64,000 nt of DNA from contig JBBHKE010001813.1 of NCBI GenBank assembly GCA_037447655.1, positions 1 to 64,000 of the forward strand. Direction: 5' to 3'. The position numbers and the translations under genes were made by a program. The first letter of the stretch is position 1, and every line of letters begins with the position of its first letter. Below, piece by piece: positions 13,642-27,049 of the stretch. The DNA comes from Zygnema cylindricum (Eukaryota > Streptophyta > Zygnematophyceae > Zygnematales > Zygnemataceae). The notes beneath the pieces were generated by a model, which saw only the letters and a list, made by a program, of their open reading frames with translations, had not been told where the DNA came from and made no database searches.

Positions 13642-14418
13642 GGGTATGTCCCAATGTGCATAAGTAAGGGTTTTTTCTGTTGTTTTCCTGTAAAACTTAG
13701 CGCCGTACTGCCTAAGTTGCAATCGTACGAAGGAATCGCAAATTTGTAGAGTACAATTTGCGTCATCCTCGAATTTAGGATGTATGAAAATTTTGTCGTC
13801 TTGTGTTTTTCGACCCACTTCCACGACAAAAAACGTCATCTTCAACCTTACGTTTAAAACACATGCGCGATGTGTTTTAAAACTAGGTATTTTCGATAAA
13901 CAAATAGGAACATATATTCGCACTTGCCTTAATTTTCGATTTTTTTCATATGATTTCCAAGGACAAAGAAAAGTACAGAATTCGCTATGTTTTGTCCGTT
14001 TTCGTTCGAATAAGACAAAAAAAGTACACAATTTGTTTGGTTTTGTCCATTTTGGTCCAATACGGATTTATTTTTTGCAGGGTCTTCAAATTCCAATGCC
14101 ATTTCACGTCGACCGGATAGGAGACGCAATGGCAAAGCGCCTCGTCTTCAACCGTGAATCGGCACAGTCTAAAGGCGGTACGTCTACAATGTCACGGTAA
14201 GACATGCGGCGTCACAAGCAGTTCCAAAAAATAACGTGCGACAACACAGATTGTAGACGTTGACAACCGTCACAGGTATTGTCGACGTATATAATCGTCA
14301 CAAGCGTAAGTTACGATTTTGTCCTTACAGACATAGGGACACTTAAAACCGGGTCCGGCGGATCCGCGCTAAAATACAAAGTAAGTTCGCTAAGTTACAA
14401 GTACATGGGGACATACCC
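13642..14418. mobile_element. Candidate Tourist-like MITE (TTA target site)
   Basis: GGGTATGTCCC at the left end is mirrored by GGGACATACCC at the right end, and the match extends to about 16 bp with one mismatch. The three bases outside each end are TTA, which fits the TWA target duplication of PIF/Harbinger elements. No transposase is present. A lone related end lies at about 12285-12325. Confidence 0.5.
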
Positions 14419-14549
14419 TTACTTGTATTGTACAAATTAAGTACGGATGATCACAAAGGCTAAAATACAAAGTAAGTTCGCTAAGTTACAAGTACATGGG
14501 GACATACCCTTACTTGTATTGTACAAATTAAGTACGGATGATCGCAAAG
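14368..14549. repeat. 91-bp tandem duplication at a transposon end
   Basis: Two near-identical 91-bp units beginning GCTAAAATACAAAGTAAG, starting at 14368 and 14459. They carry the right terminus of the candidate Tourist-like element, so that terminus is present twice. Confidence 0.85.
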
Positions 14550-15039
14550 GGAGGGTGAGTGGTGGCGGGGGGGCTATTATTTTTTTTTTTTAGTTATCGC
14601 GATGATTATTCGCCCGAAAATTCATCGCGAGATATCGTTAATCCTTCAATAAATATCGGCAACACCGATATAACGGACGGATGCATTGGATATGGGCAAT
14701 TCCAAAAAATGTACATATCGATTATTGGCAATTCGATCCCGATACACAACCCTACATTGGAAGTCCGAGACCCGTGCAATTTTGTCCGTACATGCACGTT
14801 CCCCGGATACCCGTTCGAGCTCACAGCCACACAGTTTCATGGAGCCGTTAGAATTTCCGCGTTCCTGGATATCCGTTCGAGACTTCAGTGTGTGTTTTAC
14901 GATATCCGTTTACGACTAATGGCGTCTCTCTGTACTTTTTACCCTTTCTTCCCCTTCTCCTCTCTCTTCTCCCGTCTCTCTTGTATACCGTCGTTCTCTC
15001 GATCTCTTCCACTCGTGTTCGTTAGTACATGGTTCAACC

Positions 15040-17584
15040 ATGCTTAGGAAAATTGCCGAAATATCGCAGAAGTCGGACCGTGGTGCCATGGGTAAAGGAT
15101 GCACTGTGAAAACCAAAAGTACGTTTCTTTCTTGTTTTCATGGTTTTTGTATTAAATTTTGTTCCTTTTTGTTTTTCGTATTTTATTTGGATGGGAGGAA
15201 TGTAATGGATATGGATAGTTTTGAAGGGTTTTTTTGTGTTTAATGATTTTCACCGGAAAAAAACTGTGCAGGCAATCATTAAAAACTTGAGCAACGTCCA
15301 CACGGCAAAAAGGTGAGAAGTTTATCTTAAAAAAACAACATTTTTACTTGCATTGAAATGTTATTTTCACTTTTATGCTGTTTCTTCCTCCCGCTCTTCC
15401 GTTCTTCCCTGCTTCCCGAAGCCCTAAACCCCGATCCCTTCTTCCTTCTTTCCCTCCACAGGCACTTGCAGAGAAAGCGGCGCCCAAAAACGTTCGACCT
15501 TCAGGTCTTCGCTTTCAGGAAGCTTCCCAGAGCCATCCTGCTGCTTCGGGATTGGACAGCACGGCGTCCAATCACGCGGCTCCGGGCAGGGCAAAAACTC
15601 GTCGAGACTCGGGCAAGCCGGACAGCTACTGCCACACCAAAAACAGCTGTCTTACCAGCAGCGAACGAAAAGGAAAGAGCATGACTGCAACTCTTGCAGC
15701 CCGTGGCAAGGTAAATAAACTTATGAGATAAATCTGATTGAAATAAACTGATGCGCTGTAGCTTCCCTTCTTGTGAATTGTTTTTCAAAATTGGAAGTAG
15801 ATGTAAGGGTTATGTGCGGCGCTTTCTGAATTCACGACTGTAATTTAGTGATTTCAGTTAGCCAAGCAGACACAAAATTGCTGGTGAGTTCTAGCACATG
15901 GTTTGTGACATTTGTCACCATAATTTTATGCGTGCGCCATGCGAACCCTTGCTTTCCCAACGGACTTTCCACAACTTTCTTTTATTATCTGCACCAGTCA
16001 GTTTGTCATTTGTGCGAAAATCTGACAAATCTGGCGTAACTTGCCACCTGTAGCCTTTGTTTACGTTTTAGGTTTCTTAAGTTTTTTAAAAGAGCTGCAA
16101 AGGTGATGCTTGTAGTGATGCTTGTTTTTAAACTTTCCATAAGTTTTTCATGCGTTATACATAATTCTAACGCGGATACTTTTTTGCTTTTTTCTGTTTC
16201 CGTTTATATTTTTTCAGCCAGAGGCAACGGTAGCTGCAAAGTTGGACGAAATCAAACACATGGAAAACGAAATGGCAATCAAAGGTTAGTCGACATTGTA
16301 TATTTCTTAAATGAAATTAGACGAAATCAGACACATGGAAAACGAAATGGCAACCAAAGGTTAGTCGACATTGTATATTTCTTAAATGAAATTAGACGAA
16401 ATCAGACACATGGAAAACGAAATGGCAACCAAAGGTTAGTCGACATTGCATATTTCTTAAATGAAATTAGACTTCTCTTAGTTAAAATTCAACAGTTTTT
16501 AGTTTGAAGTTGAACAGTTGTTTAAGTATAGCTGTCAGAAAAGAGCTTTGTAGAAAAAAAACTGTAACCTAAATGTTAAAACGCGTTATCAGAATAAGCT
16601 TGGAAAAAAAATCATAATACAGCTGTAACAATGGAAACTTAAACTCTCTCTTTTGCTGCAGTGCCTTTTTCTGTCTTTCTCCACAGCTCTTTTCATTTCA
16701 TTCCCAGTTCTCAGTTTCTTCTCCTGTATCCTGTACTCTGTATTATGTCCTGTTCTGATTGTTCCGTACTGTTTTTTTTGTTTCATTTTTTTTTTGGAAG
16801 TTACTCTTGCCATGAACCATGCTCAAGAATATCGCAGAGATAGGACATCTCACTGGTGCCATGTCTAGAGGATGCGCTGTGAATAGCGAAATCCAAAAGT
16901 ACGTTTCTTTTGTGTTTTGTTATTTTTCGTATTGAGTTTTGTCCATTGTTTTTGTTTCCGTTTTTTGTATTTAGTTTTTTGCTCCTGTTTATTGTATCAG
17001 GTTTTTGTTCCACTTTGTTTGTTGTATTTTATTTGGATGAGAGGGAATGTAATCGATATGAACGGTTTGGAAGCTGCAGGTGTTCGCATTCGGGAAGCTT
17101 CTCGGAGCCATCCTGCTGCTTCGGGATTGGCAGCACCGGCGTCCAATCACGTGGCTCTAGGCAGGGCAAAACCTGTCGAGACTCGGGTAACTCGGGCAGC
17201 TAATGCCGCAGCAACAACAGCCGCTTTATGAGCAGCGAAAGAAAAGGAAATGAGCATGGCTGCAACTCTCGCAGCCCATGTCAAGGTAAATATACTTAAA
17301 TGAGATAAATTAGATTGAAATAAGCTTTGATCAGTCATCTTTTTATCTTTTTGTCATTTTATATGGATTTGGAGAAAGATTTATGTTGGTTTTTTGTTTG
17401 AGCTTTTTGCCGCTTCAATGTCTTTTCAGAAATTTACTGAAACGTACGCTTTTTACAGGATAATGTGAAGGATTCGATGCGGAGGAAGTGATTCCAAAAG
17501 GAGTTTCTCATGACTCTCAGGCAGGATAAGGGAGATCTATTGGTTGGCGTCGCTGATTTGTACGCCTTATACAGAAATGCAGAG
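15040..17584 (+). pseudogene. Tandemly duplicated exon fragments of an unrecognised gene
   Basis: Two similar exon sets lie head to tail. First-exon-like pieces at 15040-15118 (MLRKIAEISQK...) and about 16821-16900 (MLKNIAEIGHL...) both end in a GTACG donor. Second pieces at 15462-15710 and 17080-17285 share the protein-level phrase SHPAASGL and a GTAAATA donor, but are out of frame with each other by a single-base indel. A small exon-like piece sits at 15272-15312, and 16218-16283 reads PEATVAAKLDEIKHMENEM. At 17459-17584 an otherwise open 42-codon exon (DNVKDSMRRK, stop, FQKEFLMTLRQDKGD...) contains TGA at 17489-17491. I do not recognise the family. The indel and stop suggest decay of at least one copy. 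Confidence 0.45.
16246..16470 (+). repeat. 75-bp triplication of an exon end with its splice donor
   Basis: Three nearly identical 75-bp units start at 16246, 16321 and 16396. Each carries the coding end (LDEIKHMENEMA-like), the GGTTAGT donor and the first intron bases. Because 75 is a multiple of three and the intronic part has no stop in one frame, a continuous 25-residue protein repeat also appears in another frame. Confidence 0.9.
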
Positions 17585-17639
17585 GTAATCGATAATCTTT
17601 TCCTTCTTTTGGTTTTTTGTTTTTGTTTTTTTTTTTTAT

Positions 17640-18540
17640 TTGCTCGCGTATTATTATTTAACAGTAGCTACTCTTAGTATTAATTATATGTTATTATTTA
17701 GTAATGACAGCTATTATTATTATTCAATAATAACTACTCTTATTATTTATTTGATGATCAATTGTTATTGTTTAATAATCAATACTCTTATTATTGTTTA
17801 ATAATAACTACTCTTATGATTATTTAATAATACCTACTCTTACTATTATTTAATAATACCTACTCTTATTATTATTTAATGTAACTACTTCTATTGTTAT
17901 TTGATACTAACTATTATTATTATTATTAATAACTATTCTTATTATTATTTAATAATAACTACGCTTATTGTTGTTTAGCAATAACCACTCTTATTATTGT
18001 TCAACAATCACTGCTCTTATTATTGTTGAACAATCTCTGCTCTTACTGTTGTCTAATAATCAGTGCTCCTATTGTTCTTTAATAATCAGTGCTCCTATTG
18101 TTGTTCCGTAATTACTGCTTTTATTATTGTTTTTGGCCTTATTACTGTTTAATTTTCACTGCTCTTATTACTGTTGTTTTTCTGCTCGTATTGCTGTTTA
18201 ATCATTACTGCTCCTATTACTGTTTAATAATCAGTGCTCTTGCTCCTATTGTTGTTTAATAAACGGTGCTCACTGTTTTTATTACTGTTTTATAATCATT
18301 GCTCATATTACTGTTTAATAATGACTGCCTTCCTTTATTGCTGTATTATAATTGCTGCTTTTTTATTATCACTGCTTTTATTACTGTTCTAATACTGTCT
18401 TTATTACTGTTTAATAATCAGAGCTCTTTGTTTATTAATGACTGCTCTTACCATTGTGTAATAATCACCACTTTTTTCATTATTTATTTATCACTACTCT
18501 TATCATAAATTTAACAATAATTGCCCTTGTAAAAATATTA
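17640..18540. repeat. AT-rich degenerate minisatellite
   Basis: About 30 imperfect copies of a roughly 25-32 bp unit of the form TTATTATTGTTTAATAATCACTGCTC. It follows directly on the exon-like piece ending at 17584 and probably lies in an intron or intergenic stretch of that fragment. Confidence 0.8.
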
Positions 18541-19139
18541 TAAAATTATACAAGATAACCGCAATTGTCAGACTCGTTACCTTTAATCAAAGAACGATGC
18601 GGGCATATTTTTAAGTTAATTCGTAACTGACATTTTCTTTTCGGGTGAGGTTCAAATGTATCAAATATTGGTCAGTACAAGTTGGAACTTCTCGATGGCT
18701 CTGTCAATATCAGAAGTGTTTCCCAGTGGGAGAATTACACTGTCATAACTCGCTCAAGCTGCATTTCTATCGGAAATCTGTGGTTTTTGCCTCAGGGGTT
18801 TGATACAATTGCGGTAGTTTAAGTACTATGTTAGTTGATAGTTCCATGAGGTATTCTGATAGTGAAGCACCTCTGGTAACAAACATCTATCTGCTTTCAG
18901 CAAAATATGTTTTTCTCGCTTCTTAAGTGTTTTGCTGTTGCCGGATACAGTCTGTATTAGCGTTGACCCTTTTTTTGGCAATTAAATGTACTTTTTCTCA
19001 TCACACAGTGTTTGATTTTCAATCGTGATATCACCATTAAAGGTCGTTATCTTTCAATTGCTTGCCTCTGTGCACAGTTTGGTGTAGCAGCTCCAGGCTT
19101 CCTTACTTTGAAGAGGATTTGTTTTCTGTTCTCGGTCCT
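18541..19139. other. Unassigned sequence
   Basis: A stretch at about 18649-18822 is open (GSNVSNIGQYKLELLDG...) and has a GTGAG word just upstream, but there is no clear acceptor or family resemblance. Nothing else is supported. Confidence 0.3.
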
Positions 19140-19323
19140 CGCCGCCCTCTTTTTCGTTGGCTCATCATGGGGCCTGCTCGCTGCCCCAGCTGGCACGTGG
19201 ACCCCTCTCTCACAAGCGCCTGGAATTCGCTCGCCGCCCTCTTTTTCGTTGGCTCATCATGGGGCCTGCTCGCTGCCCGAGCTGGCACGTGGACCCCTCT
19301 CTCACAAGCGCCTGGAATTCGCT
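19140..19323. repeat. 92-bp tandem duplication
   Basis: Two almost identical 92-bp units beginning GCCGCCCTCTTTTTCGTTGG, with the second copy starting 92 bp after the first. GC-rich compared with its surroundings. Confidence 0.9.
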
Positions 19324-19824
19324 GCTTGTTAAGCAAAAGAGGTCCGCATGAGAATCTTTTCGTGTCCTTACTTGTCTTTATAAATGAGTGGTTTGTCCTC
19401 TAGTTTTAAGGGACCAGGTTCAAGTGTACATGGCTAGTATGCAACTATATTGTCTGATCACCGTTGGACTAGTGTCGATAGAAAAAAAGAGAAACAATGT
19501 GTCACACGTTTATGGTGATGAATATGTAAATACGTGGGAATCACCAAACATAGAGTGGGTTCAATTTCAGGTGGGCTGCATTGTGTATTGTGAAGAAGTT
19601 AAAATTCAAAAATGTTGGTGTGGCTCATACTCCAAGGTTGTTTAACAGAAAATATACACAGGCATTAGAAGACGATTTGACATGCAAACTGGAAAGTGCC
19701 ATATACTATATGATGACTTGGCAGTGCCGAGATTTATTAACTGCTGATTGTTCATATGGACAGCTGGCATCTTTTGATACGTTGTTTGGAGATTTATAGT
19801 AAAAGCTGGGTTTCCATGCCTCAG

Positions 19825-19929
19825 ATGGGTGCTGCGCTATACCCTCCAAGGAAGGTCCCACCGGCGGTGACGCTTTATATGGATGAGATGGATGGGGAGA
19901 AACACGCGGATGGGCCCACGTCTCTTCAA
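19825..19929 (+). CDS. Candidate internal exon, unknown protein
   Basis: A 35-codon segment between a CCTCAG acceptor and a GTGAGT donor, in phase at both ends. It reads MGAALYPPRKVPP followed by an acidic DEMDGEKHADGP section. GC content is higher than the flanks. It could belong to the same disrupted gene as the fragments at 15-17.6 kb and 20.5-21.3 kb. The family is not recognised. Confidence 0.4.
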
Positions 19930-20482
19930 GTGAGTGTGGAATTTCACCTTTGCTTTTGTCGTAAAGTTTTTTTTTTCTCAAGTTTTTGAAGCATGTTCTG
20001 AAACGCGGAAAATAGGACATATCGTATGTTTTTATTTCAGATTTTCCTAAGTAACATACCGATATGTCCCTGTTATCTCAATATATTTGAATTAAATCTC
20101 AGAAATTTTATTTCCCACTTCCTATCCCGAGCTGTTTATTTTGGTCTTCTGCCCCACTTTGCGCCAGCCGCTATCACATAATGATGCTAACATCAAAATC
20201 CTCTATGCATGGAGTTATTCCAAAGTTTATCCTGTATCGATTTTGTATAACAAGTTCCAAATGTGTCTGTCCATGTGTTTTGTAGTGGTGAAACCTGCAA
20301 GATTTTTCTGCATCCAGATTGGGTATCTTTTAGACTGTGTTTTTATTTGCAGATATTGATCGAGTAAACATGTTGCTCAGCGTAGTAGTGGTCAAACGCG
20401 TAAAAGCGGTCAAACGTTTAAAAGTGGTCAAACGATCAGAGGAACATTGAGTAGATTTCACTCTAATTTTTGTTTCATCAAT

Positions 20483-20918
20483 GAGTGGCTTTGCTTTGGA
20501 CCTCTCTATCATATCTTTGCCCAACTCTCCAACTCTTGTTTTTTCAAATGTTTAAATGCTTAACGGAGTTTGGTTGGGTGGATCTCAATTGGACCAGGCT
20601 TTGATTGACAAAGGTGAGGTTATTTCGTCAGAGGAGGGGACAACAAAAGTCGTTTCAATTGCTGATTTGGAACAATTTTTGGTAAGGAACTTGAACCAAC
20701 GAGTGGCTTTGCTTTAGACCTCTCTGCCATATCTTTGTTCAACTCACCAACTCTTGTTTTATCAAATGTTTAAATGCTCAACTGTCTGTATGGGTGGATC
20801 TCAACTGGACCACGCTTTGGTTGACAAAGGTGAGGTCAATCCTTCACAGGAGGAGGCAACAAAAGTCATATCAATTGCTGATTTGGAACAATTTCTGGTA
20901 AGGAACTTGACCCAATTC
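20483..20918 (+). repeat. 218-bp tandem duplication carrying an exon-like segment
   Basis: Two similar 218-bp units start at 20483 and 20701. Each contains an open segment (SQLDQALIDKGEV..., SQLDHALVDKGEV...) ending SIADLEQFL directly before a GTAAGG donor, at 20681 and 20897. Both preserve reading frame despite many substitutions, which suggests past selection on a coding exon. The first copy has a possible acceptor at 20567-20568; the second has lost it. Confidence 0.6.
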
Positions 20919-21249
20919 AACACCAACTCTTTGATAACCGTTGATGTTGAACTCTATAGGTGTGTTTCTGGTTAATAGAAAAGGTTAAAAACTAATAAAT
21001 ATGGCAAAGATGCGGCTGTCTAGATTTTGCCAAATATATTTACTTTTTTACCCTTGTTATACATTCGGGGTTATGTTTTCCTCTTTCCTTTTAATTTTCT
21101 TATTTCTTTAAAACGAAATTCACCTTGTGTTGCCATTTTTTTTTTCATTTCAATGGAAATAAATGATGCTTTCATGGCTGTCATGTATTTATTGGATTAT
21201 TGACTCACTTACACTCCATTTCTTGTTTGGTTTTGTTTTGTTTCGACAG

Positions 21250-21321
21250 ATGAAAGAAAAACTCAGTGAGGTGGATTGCAAAGAACTCCAAGAGCTTCAA
21301 GAAGCTCTTAATGGGGTATAA
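21250..21321 (+). CDS. Candidate 3' exon, coiled-coil-like, unknown gene
   Basis: Follows a TTTCGACAG acceptor and reads MKEKLSEVDCKELQELQEAL, then NGV and TAA. It joins in phase to the SIADLEQFL exon ends at 20681 or 20897. A GTATAA donor inside the last codons (21316) would instead let the gene continue across the satellite. The leucine/glutamate pattern suggests a helix. The gene is not recognised. Confidence 0.4.
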   Translation: MKEKLSEVDCKELQELQEALNGV

Positions 21322-24300
21322 CCGTGGTTGCGAAATGTTGGTCTTCCGATTGTACCCCAATATCAAAAACGTAACGATCGACGATCCGCGATCCGCGATC
21401 GGCGATCCTCGAAACTTTGAACCTTTGATCCTTCGATCCTCGATCCTCGATCCACGATCCTCGATCCACGATCCGCGATCCACGATCCTCGATCCTCAAT
21501 CCTCAATCCACGATCCACGATCCTCAATCCTCGATCCTCGATCCTCGATCCTCGATCCACGATCCTTGATCCACGATCCACGATCCTCGATCCACGATCC
21601 TCGATCCACGATCCTCGATCCTCGATCCTCGATCCACGATCCTCGATCCTCGATCCTCGATCCTCGATCCTCGATCCTCGATCCTCGATCCACGATCCTC
21701 GATCCACGATCCACGATCCACGATCCTTGATCCTCGATCCACGATCCTTGATCCACGATCCTCGATCCACGATCCTTGATCCACGATCCTGGATCCACGA
21801 TCCACGATCCACGATCCACGATCCTCAATCCTCGATCCACGATCCTCTATCCTCGATCCTCGATCCTCGATCCTCAAACCTCGATCCGCGATCCTTGATC
21901 CTCGATCCTCGATCCTCGATCCTCGATCCTCGTTCGACGATCCACGATCCTCGATCCTCGATCCTTGATCCTTGATCCACGATCCACGATCCTTGATCCT
22001 CGATCCATGATCTTTGATCCACGATCCTCGACCCTCGATCCTCGATCCTAGATCCATCCTCGATCCATTCTCGATCCTCGATCCTCGATCCATGATCCAC
22101 GATCCACTATCCTTGATCCTCGATCCTCGATCCACGACTTGATCTTTGATCTTCGATCCACGATCCTCGATCCACGATCCTCGATCCTCGATCCTCGATC
22201 CTCGATCCACGATCCTTGATCCGCGATCCTCGATCCTCGATCCTCGATCCACGATCTACAATCCACGATCCACGATCCACGATCCACGATCCTCGATTCT
22301 CGATCCACGATCCTCGATCCTCGATACTCGATCCACGATCGTCGATCCTCGATCCTCGATCCTCGATCCATCCTCGATCCATTCTCGATCCTCGATCCTC
22401 GATCCTCGATCCTCGATCCTCGATCCTCGATCCTCGATCCTCGATCCACGACTTGATCCTCGATCCTCGATCCACGATCCTCGATCCAAGATCCTCGATC
22501 CTCGATCCTCGATCCACGATCCTTGATCCACGATCCTCGATCCTCGATCCACGATCTACGATCCACGATCCACGATCCACGATCCACGATCCACGATCCA
22601 CGATCCTCGATTCTCGATCCTCGATCCTCGGTACTCGATCCTTGATCCTCGATCCTCGATCCTCGATCCTCGATCCTCGATCCTCGATCCATCCTCGATC
22701 CATTCTCGATCCTCGATCCGCGATCCTCGATCCTCGATCTTTGATCCACGATCCTCGATCCTTGATCCTCGATCCTCGATCCACTATCCTTGATCCTCGA
22801 TCCACGACTTGATCCTCGATCCTCGATCCACGATCCTCGATCCACGATCCTCGATCCTCGATCCTCGATCCTCGATCCACGATCCTTGATCCACGTTCCT
22901 CGATCCTCGATCCTCGATCCACGATCTACGATCCACGATCCACGATCCACGATCCACGATCCACGATCCTCGATTCTCGATCCACGATCCTCGATCCTAG
23001 ATACTCGATCCACGATCCTCGATCCTCGATCCTCGATCCTCGATCCTCGATCCTCGATCCTCGATCCACGATCCTTGATCCACGTTCCTCGATCCTCGAT
23101 CTTCGATCCATGATCCACGATCCTTGATCCTCGATCCTCGATCCATGATCGATGATCCACGATCCTTAACCCTCGATCCTCGATCCTCAATCCATTCTTG
23201 ATCCTCGATCCTCGATCCTTGATCCTCGATCCTCGATCCTCGATCTTCGATCCACGATCCACGATCCTCGATCCTCGATCCACGATCCTCGATCCTCGAT
23301 CCACGATCCACAATCCTCGATCTTCGAGCCTCAATTCTCGATCAACAATCCACGATCCTTGATCCTCGATCCATGATTCTTAATCCTCGATCCTCGATCC
23401 ATCCTCGATCCTTGATTCATCCTTGATCCATTCTCGATCCTTGATCCTCGATCCTCGATCCTAGGTTCTCAATCCACGATCCACGATCCTCGATCCTTGA
23501 TTCTCGATCCACGATCCCCGATCCTCGATCCGCGATCAACAATCCTCGATCTTCGATCCTCGATCCACGATCATTGACCCTCGATCCTCGATCTTCGATC
23601 CTCGATCCTCGATCCACGATTCACGATCCACGATCCACGATCCTCGATCCTCGATTCACGATCCAGGATCCTTAATCCTTGATCCACGATCCTCGATCCA
23701 CGATCCTCGATCATCGATCTTCGATCCTCGATCCACGATCTTCGATCCTCGATCCATGATCTTCGATCCTCGATCCACGATCCTTGATCCTTGATCCATG
23801 ATCCTTGATCCGCAATCCTTGATCCGCGATCTTCGACCCTCGATCCCAAATCCTCGATCCATCTTCGATCCATTCTCGATCCTTGATCCTCGATCCACGA
23901 TCCTCGATCCACGATCCTCGATCCTCGATCCACAATCCTCGATCTAGATCCTCTATCCTTGTTCCAAAATCCTCGATCCCGATCCTCGATCCCCAATCCT
24001 CGATCCATGATCCACTATCCAACATCCTCCATCCAGATCAACGATCCACGATCCATGATCCTTGATCCTCGATCTTCAATCTTTAATCAATGATCCTCCA
24101 TCCTCGATCCTTGATCCTCCCTCCTCCATCCATGTTCCTCGATCCAGGATCCTCGATCCACAATCCTTGATCCTCGATCCACGATCCTCGATCCTCGATC
24201 CTCGTACTTGATCCTTGATCCACAATCCTCGATTCACGATCCACCATTCTCGATCCTCAATCCACAATCCCTGATCCATGATCCTCCATCTACGATCCTC

Positions 24301-27049
24301 GATCCATGATCCACGATGCTCAATCCTTGATCCACAATCCACGATCCACGATCCTCAATCCTCGATCTTCAAACCACGATCCTCAATCCTCGATCTTCGA
24401 TCCACGATCTATGATCCTTGATCCACGATACTTGATCCACGATCCACGATCCTCGATCCTTAATCCTTGATCCTCCATCCTCGATCCACAATCTTCGATC
24501 CTAGATCCTCGATCCTAAATCCACGATCCTCGATCCTCGAACTTCGATCCATGATCCATGATCCTCGATCCTCGATCCATGATCCTCGATCCTCGATCCT
24601 TGATACACAATCCTCGATCGAGATCCTCGATCCTTGTTCCACAATCCTCGATCCTCGATCCTCGATCCCCAATCCTCGATCCATGATCCACGATCCAAGA
24701 TCCTCCATCCTCGATCAACGATCCACGATCGTTGATCCTCGATCTTCAATCTTCAATCCACGATCCTCGATCCTCGATCCTTGATCCTCCCTCCTCCATC
24801 CAAGTTCCTCGATCCAACATCCTCGATCCACGATCCTCAATCCTCAATCCACGATCCTCGATCCTCCATCCTTAATCTTCGATCCACGATTTTTGATCCT
24901 CGTTCCGCGATTCTCAATCCTCGATCCTCGATCCTCGATCCACAATCCTTAATCCTCGATCTTCGATCCACGATCCTCGATCCTCGATCCGCGATCTTCG
25001 ATCCTCGATCCTCGATCCTCAATCCATGATCCACGTTCCACGCTCTATGATCCACGATCCACGATCCACGATCCTTGATCCACGATCCTCGATCCTCGAT
25101 CCTCGATCCTCGATCCACAATCCTCGATCCTCGATCCATGATCCTTGATCCTCGATCCATTATCCTCTATCCTCAATCCTCCATCCTCGATCCTTAATAC
25201 TCAATCATCGATCCTCAATGCTCGATCCTCAATTTTGATCCACAATCTACGATCCACGATCCTCAATCTTTGATCCTCAATCCTCGTATTGATCCTCGAT
25301 CCTCGATCCACGATCCATGATCCATGATCCACGATCCATGATTCACATTCCTCGATCCACGATCCTCGATCCTCGATTCCTCAATCTTCGATTCCCGATC
25401 CACGATCCTCGATCCTCGTTCCTCGATTTGGATTGACAATCCACGATCCACGATCCAAAATACTCGATCCTTGATCCTCAATCCTTAATCCTCTATTTTG
25501 ATCCACAATCCACGATTCTAGATCCTCGATCTTCAATCCTCAAACCTTGATCATCGATTCTCGATCCTCGATTCTCGATTCTCAATCATCGATCCTCGAT
25601 CATCATCCTCAATCTTCGATCCTCGATCAACGATCCTCAATCCTTGATACACGATCCTTCATCTTCGATCTTCGATCCACGATCCTCATTCATCGATCCT
25701 CGATCCTCGATCAACGATTTTCAATCCTCGATCTTCGATCCTCGATCCTCAATCCTCAATGTTGATCCTCTATCCTCGATCCTCGATCCTCTATCTTCAA
25801 TCCTCAATCCTCCATCCTCGATCCTCCATCCTCGATCCTCGATCTTCATTGCACGATCTTTCATCTTTAATCCTCCATCCACGATCTACGATCCTCCATC
25901 CTCGTTCCTCAAACCCCGATCCTTGATCCTCGATCCTCAATTGTAGATCGTCGATCCTCAATCCACGATCCTCGATCCACGATCCACGATCCTCGATCCT
26001 CGATCCATGATCCTCGATCCTCGATCCACGATCCACGATCCTCGATCCTCGATCCACGATCCTCGATCCTCGATCCACGATCCTCGATCCTCGATCCACG
26101 ATCCTCGATCTTCGATCCACGATCCTCGATCCTCGATCCTCGATTTTGATCCACAATCCACGATCCACGATCCTCGATCCTCGATCCTTGATCCTCGATC
26201 CTCGTCTTGATCTTCGATCCTCAATCCTCGATCCACGATCCACGATCCACGATTCACATATCTTGATCCTCGATTTTTGATCCTCGATCCACGATCCTCG
26301 ATCCTCCATCCTCAATCCTCGATTCTCGATCCACGATCTTTGATCCTCAATCTTCAATTTGGATTCACAATCCACAATCATTGATACAAAATCCTCGATC
26401 CTAGATCATCGATCCTAAATCCTCGATTTTGATCCTTAATCCACGATCCTCGATACACGATCCTCGATCCTCGATCTTCGATCCATGATCCTCGATCATC
26501 GATCTGCGATCCTCGGTCAACGATTTTCAATCCTCGATCTTCGATCCTCGATCCTCTATCGTTGATCCTCCATCCTCGATCCTCCATCCTCGATGCACGA
26601 TCCTCGATCCTCGATCCTTCATCTTTGATCCTCCATCCACGATCCACGATCCTCCATCCTCGATCCTCGATCCTCGAACCCCGATCCTTGATCCTCGATC
26701 CTCAATTTTAGATCCTTGATCCTCAATCCACAATCCTCGATCCTCGATCCACGATCCTTGATCCTCGATCCTCGATCCACGATCCTCGATCCTCTATCCA
26801 CGATCCACCATCCTGAATCCTCGATCCACGATCCTCGATCCAATATCCTTTATCTTCAATCCTCGATCCTCCATCCTCAATCCTTCATCCTCGATCCTCC
26901 ATCCTCCATCCTCGATCTTCGATGCACGATCCTCGATCCTCGATCCTTCATCTTTGATCCTCTATCCACGATCCACGATCCTCCATCCTCGATCCTCGAT
27001 CCTCGAACCCCGATCCTTGATCCTCGATCCTCAATTTTCGATCCTCGAT

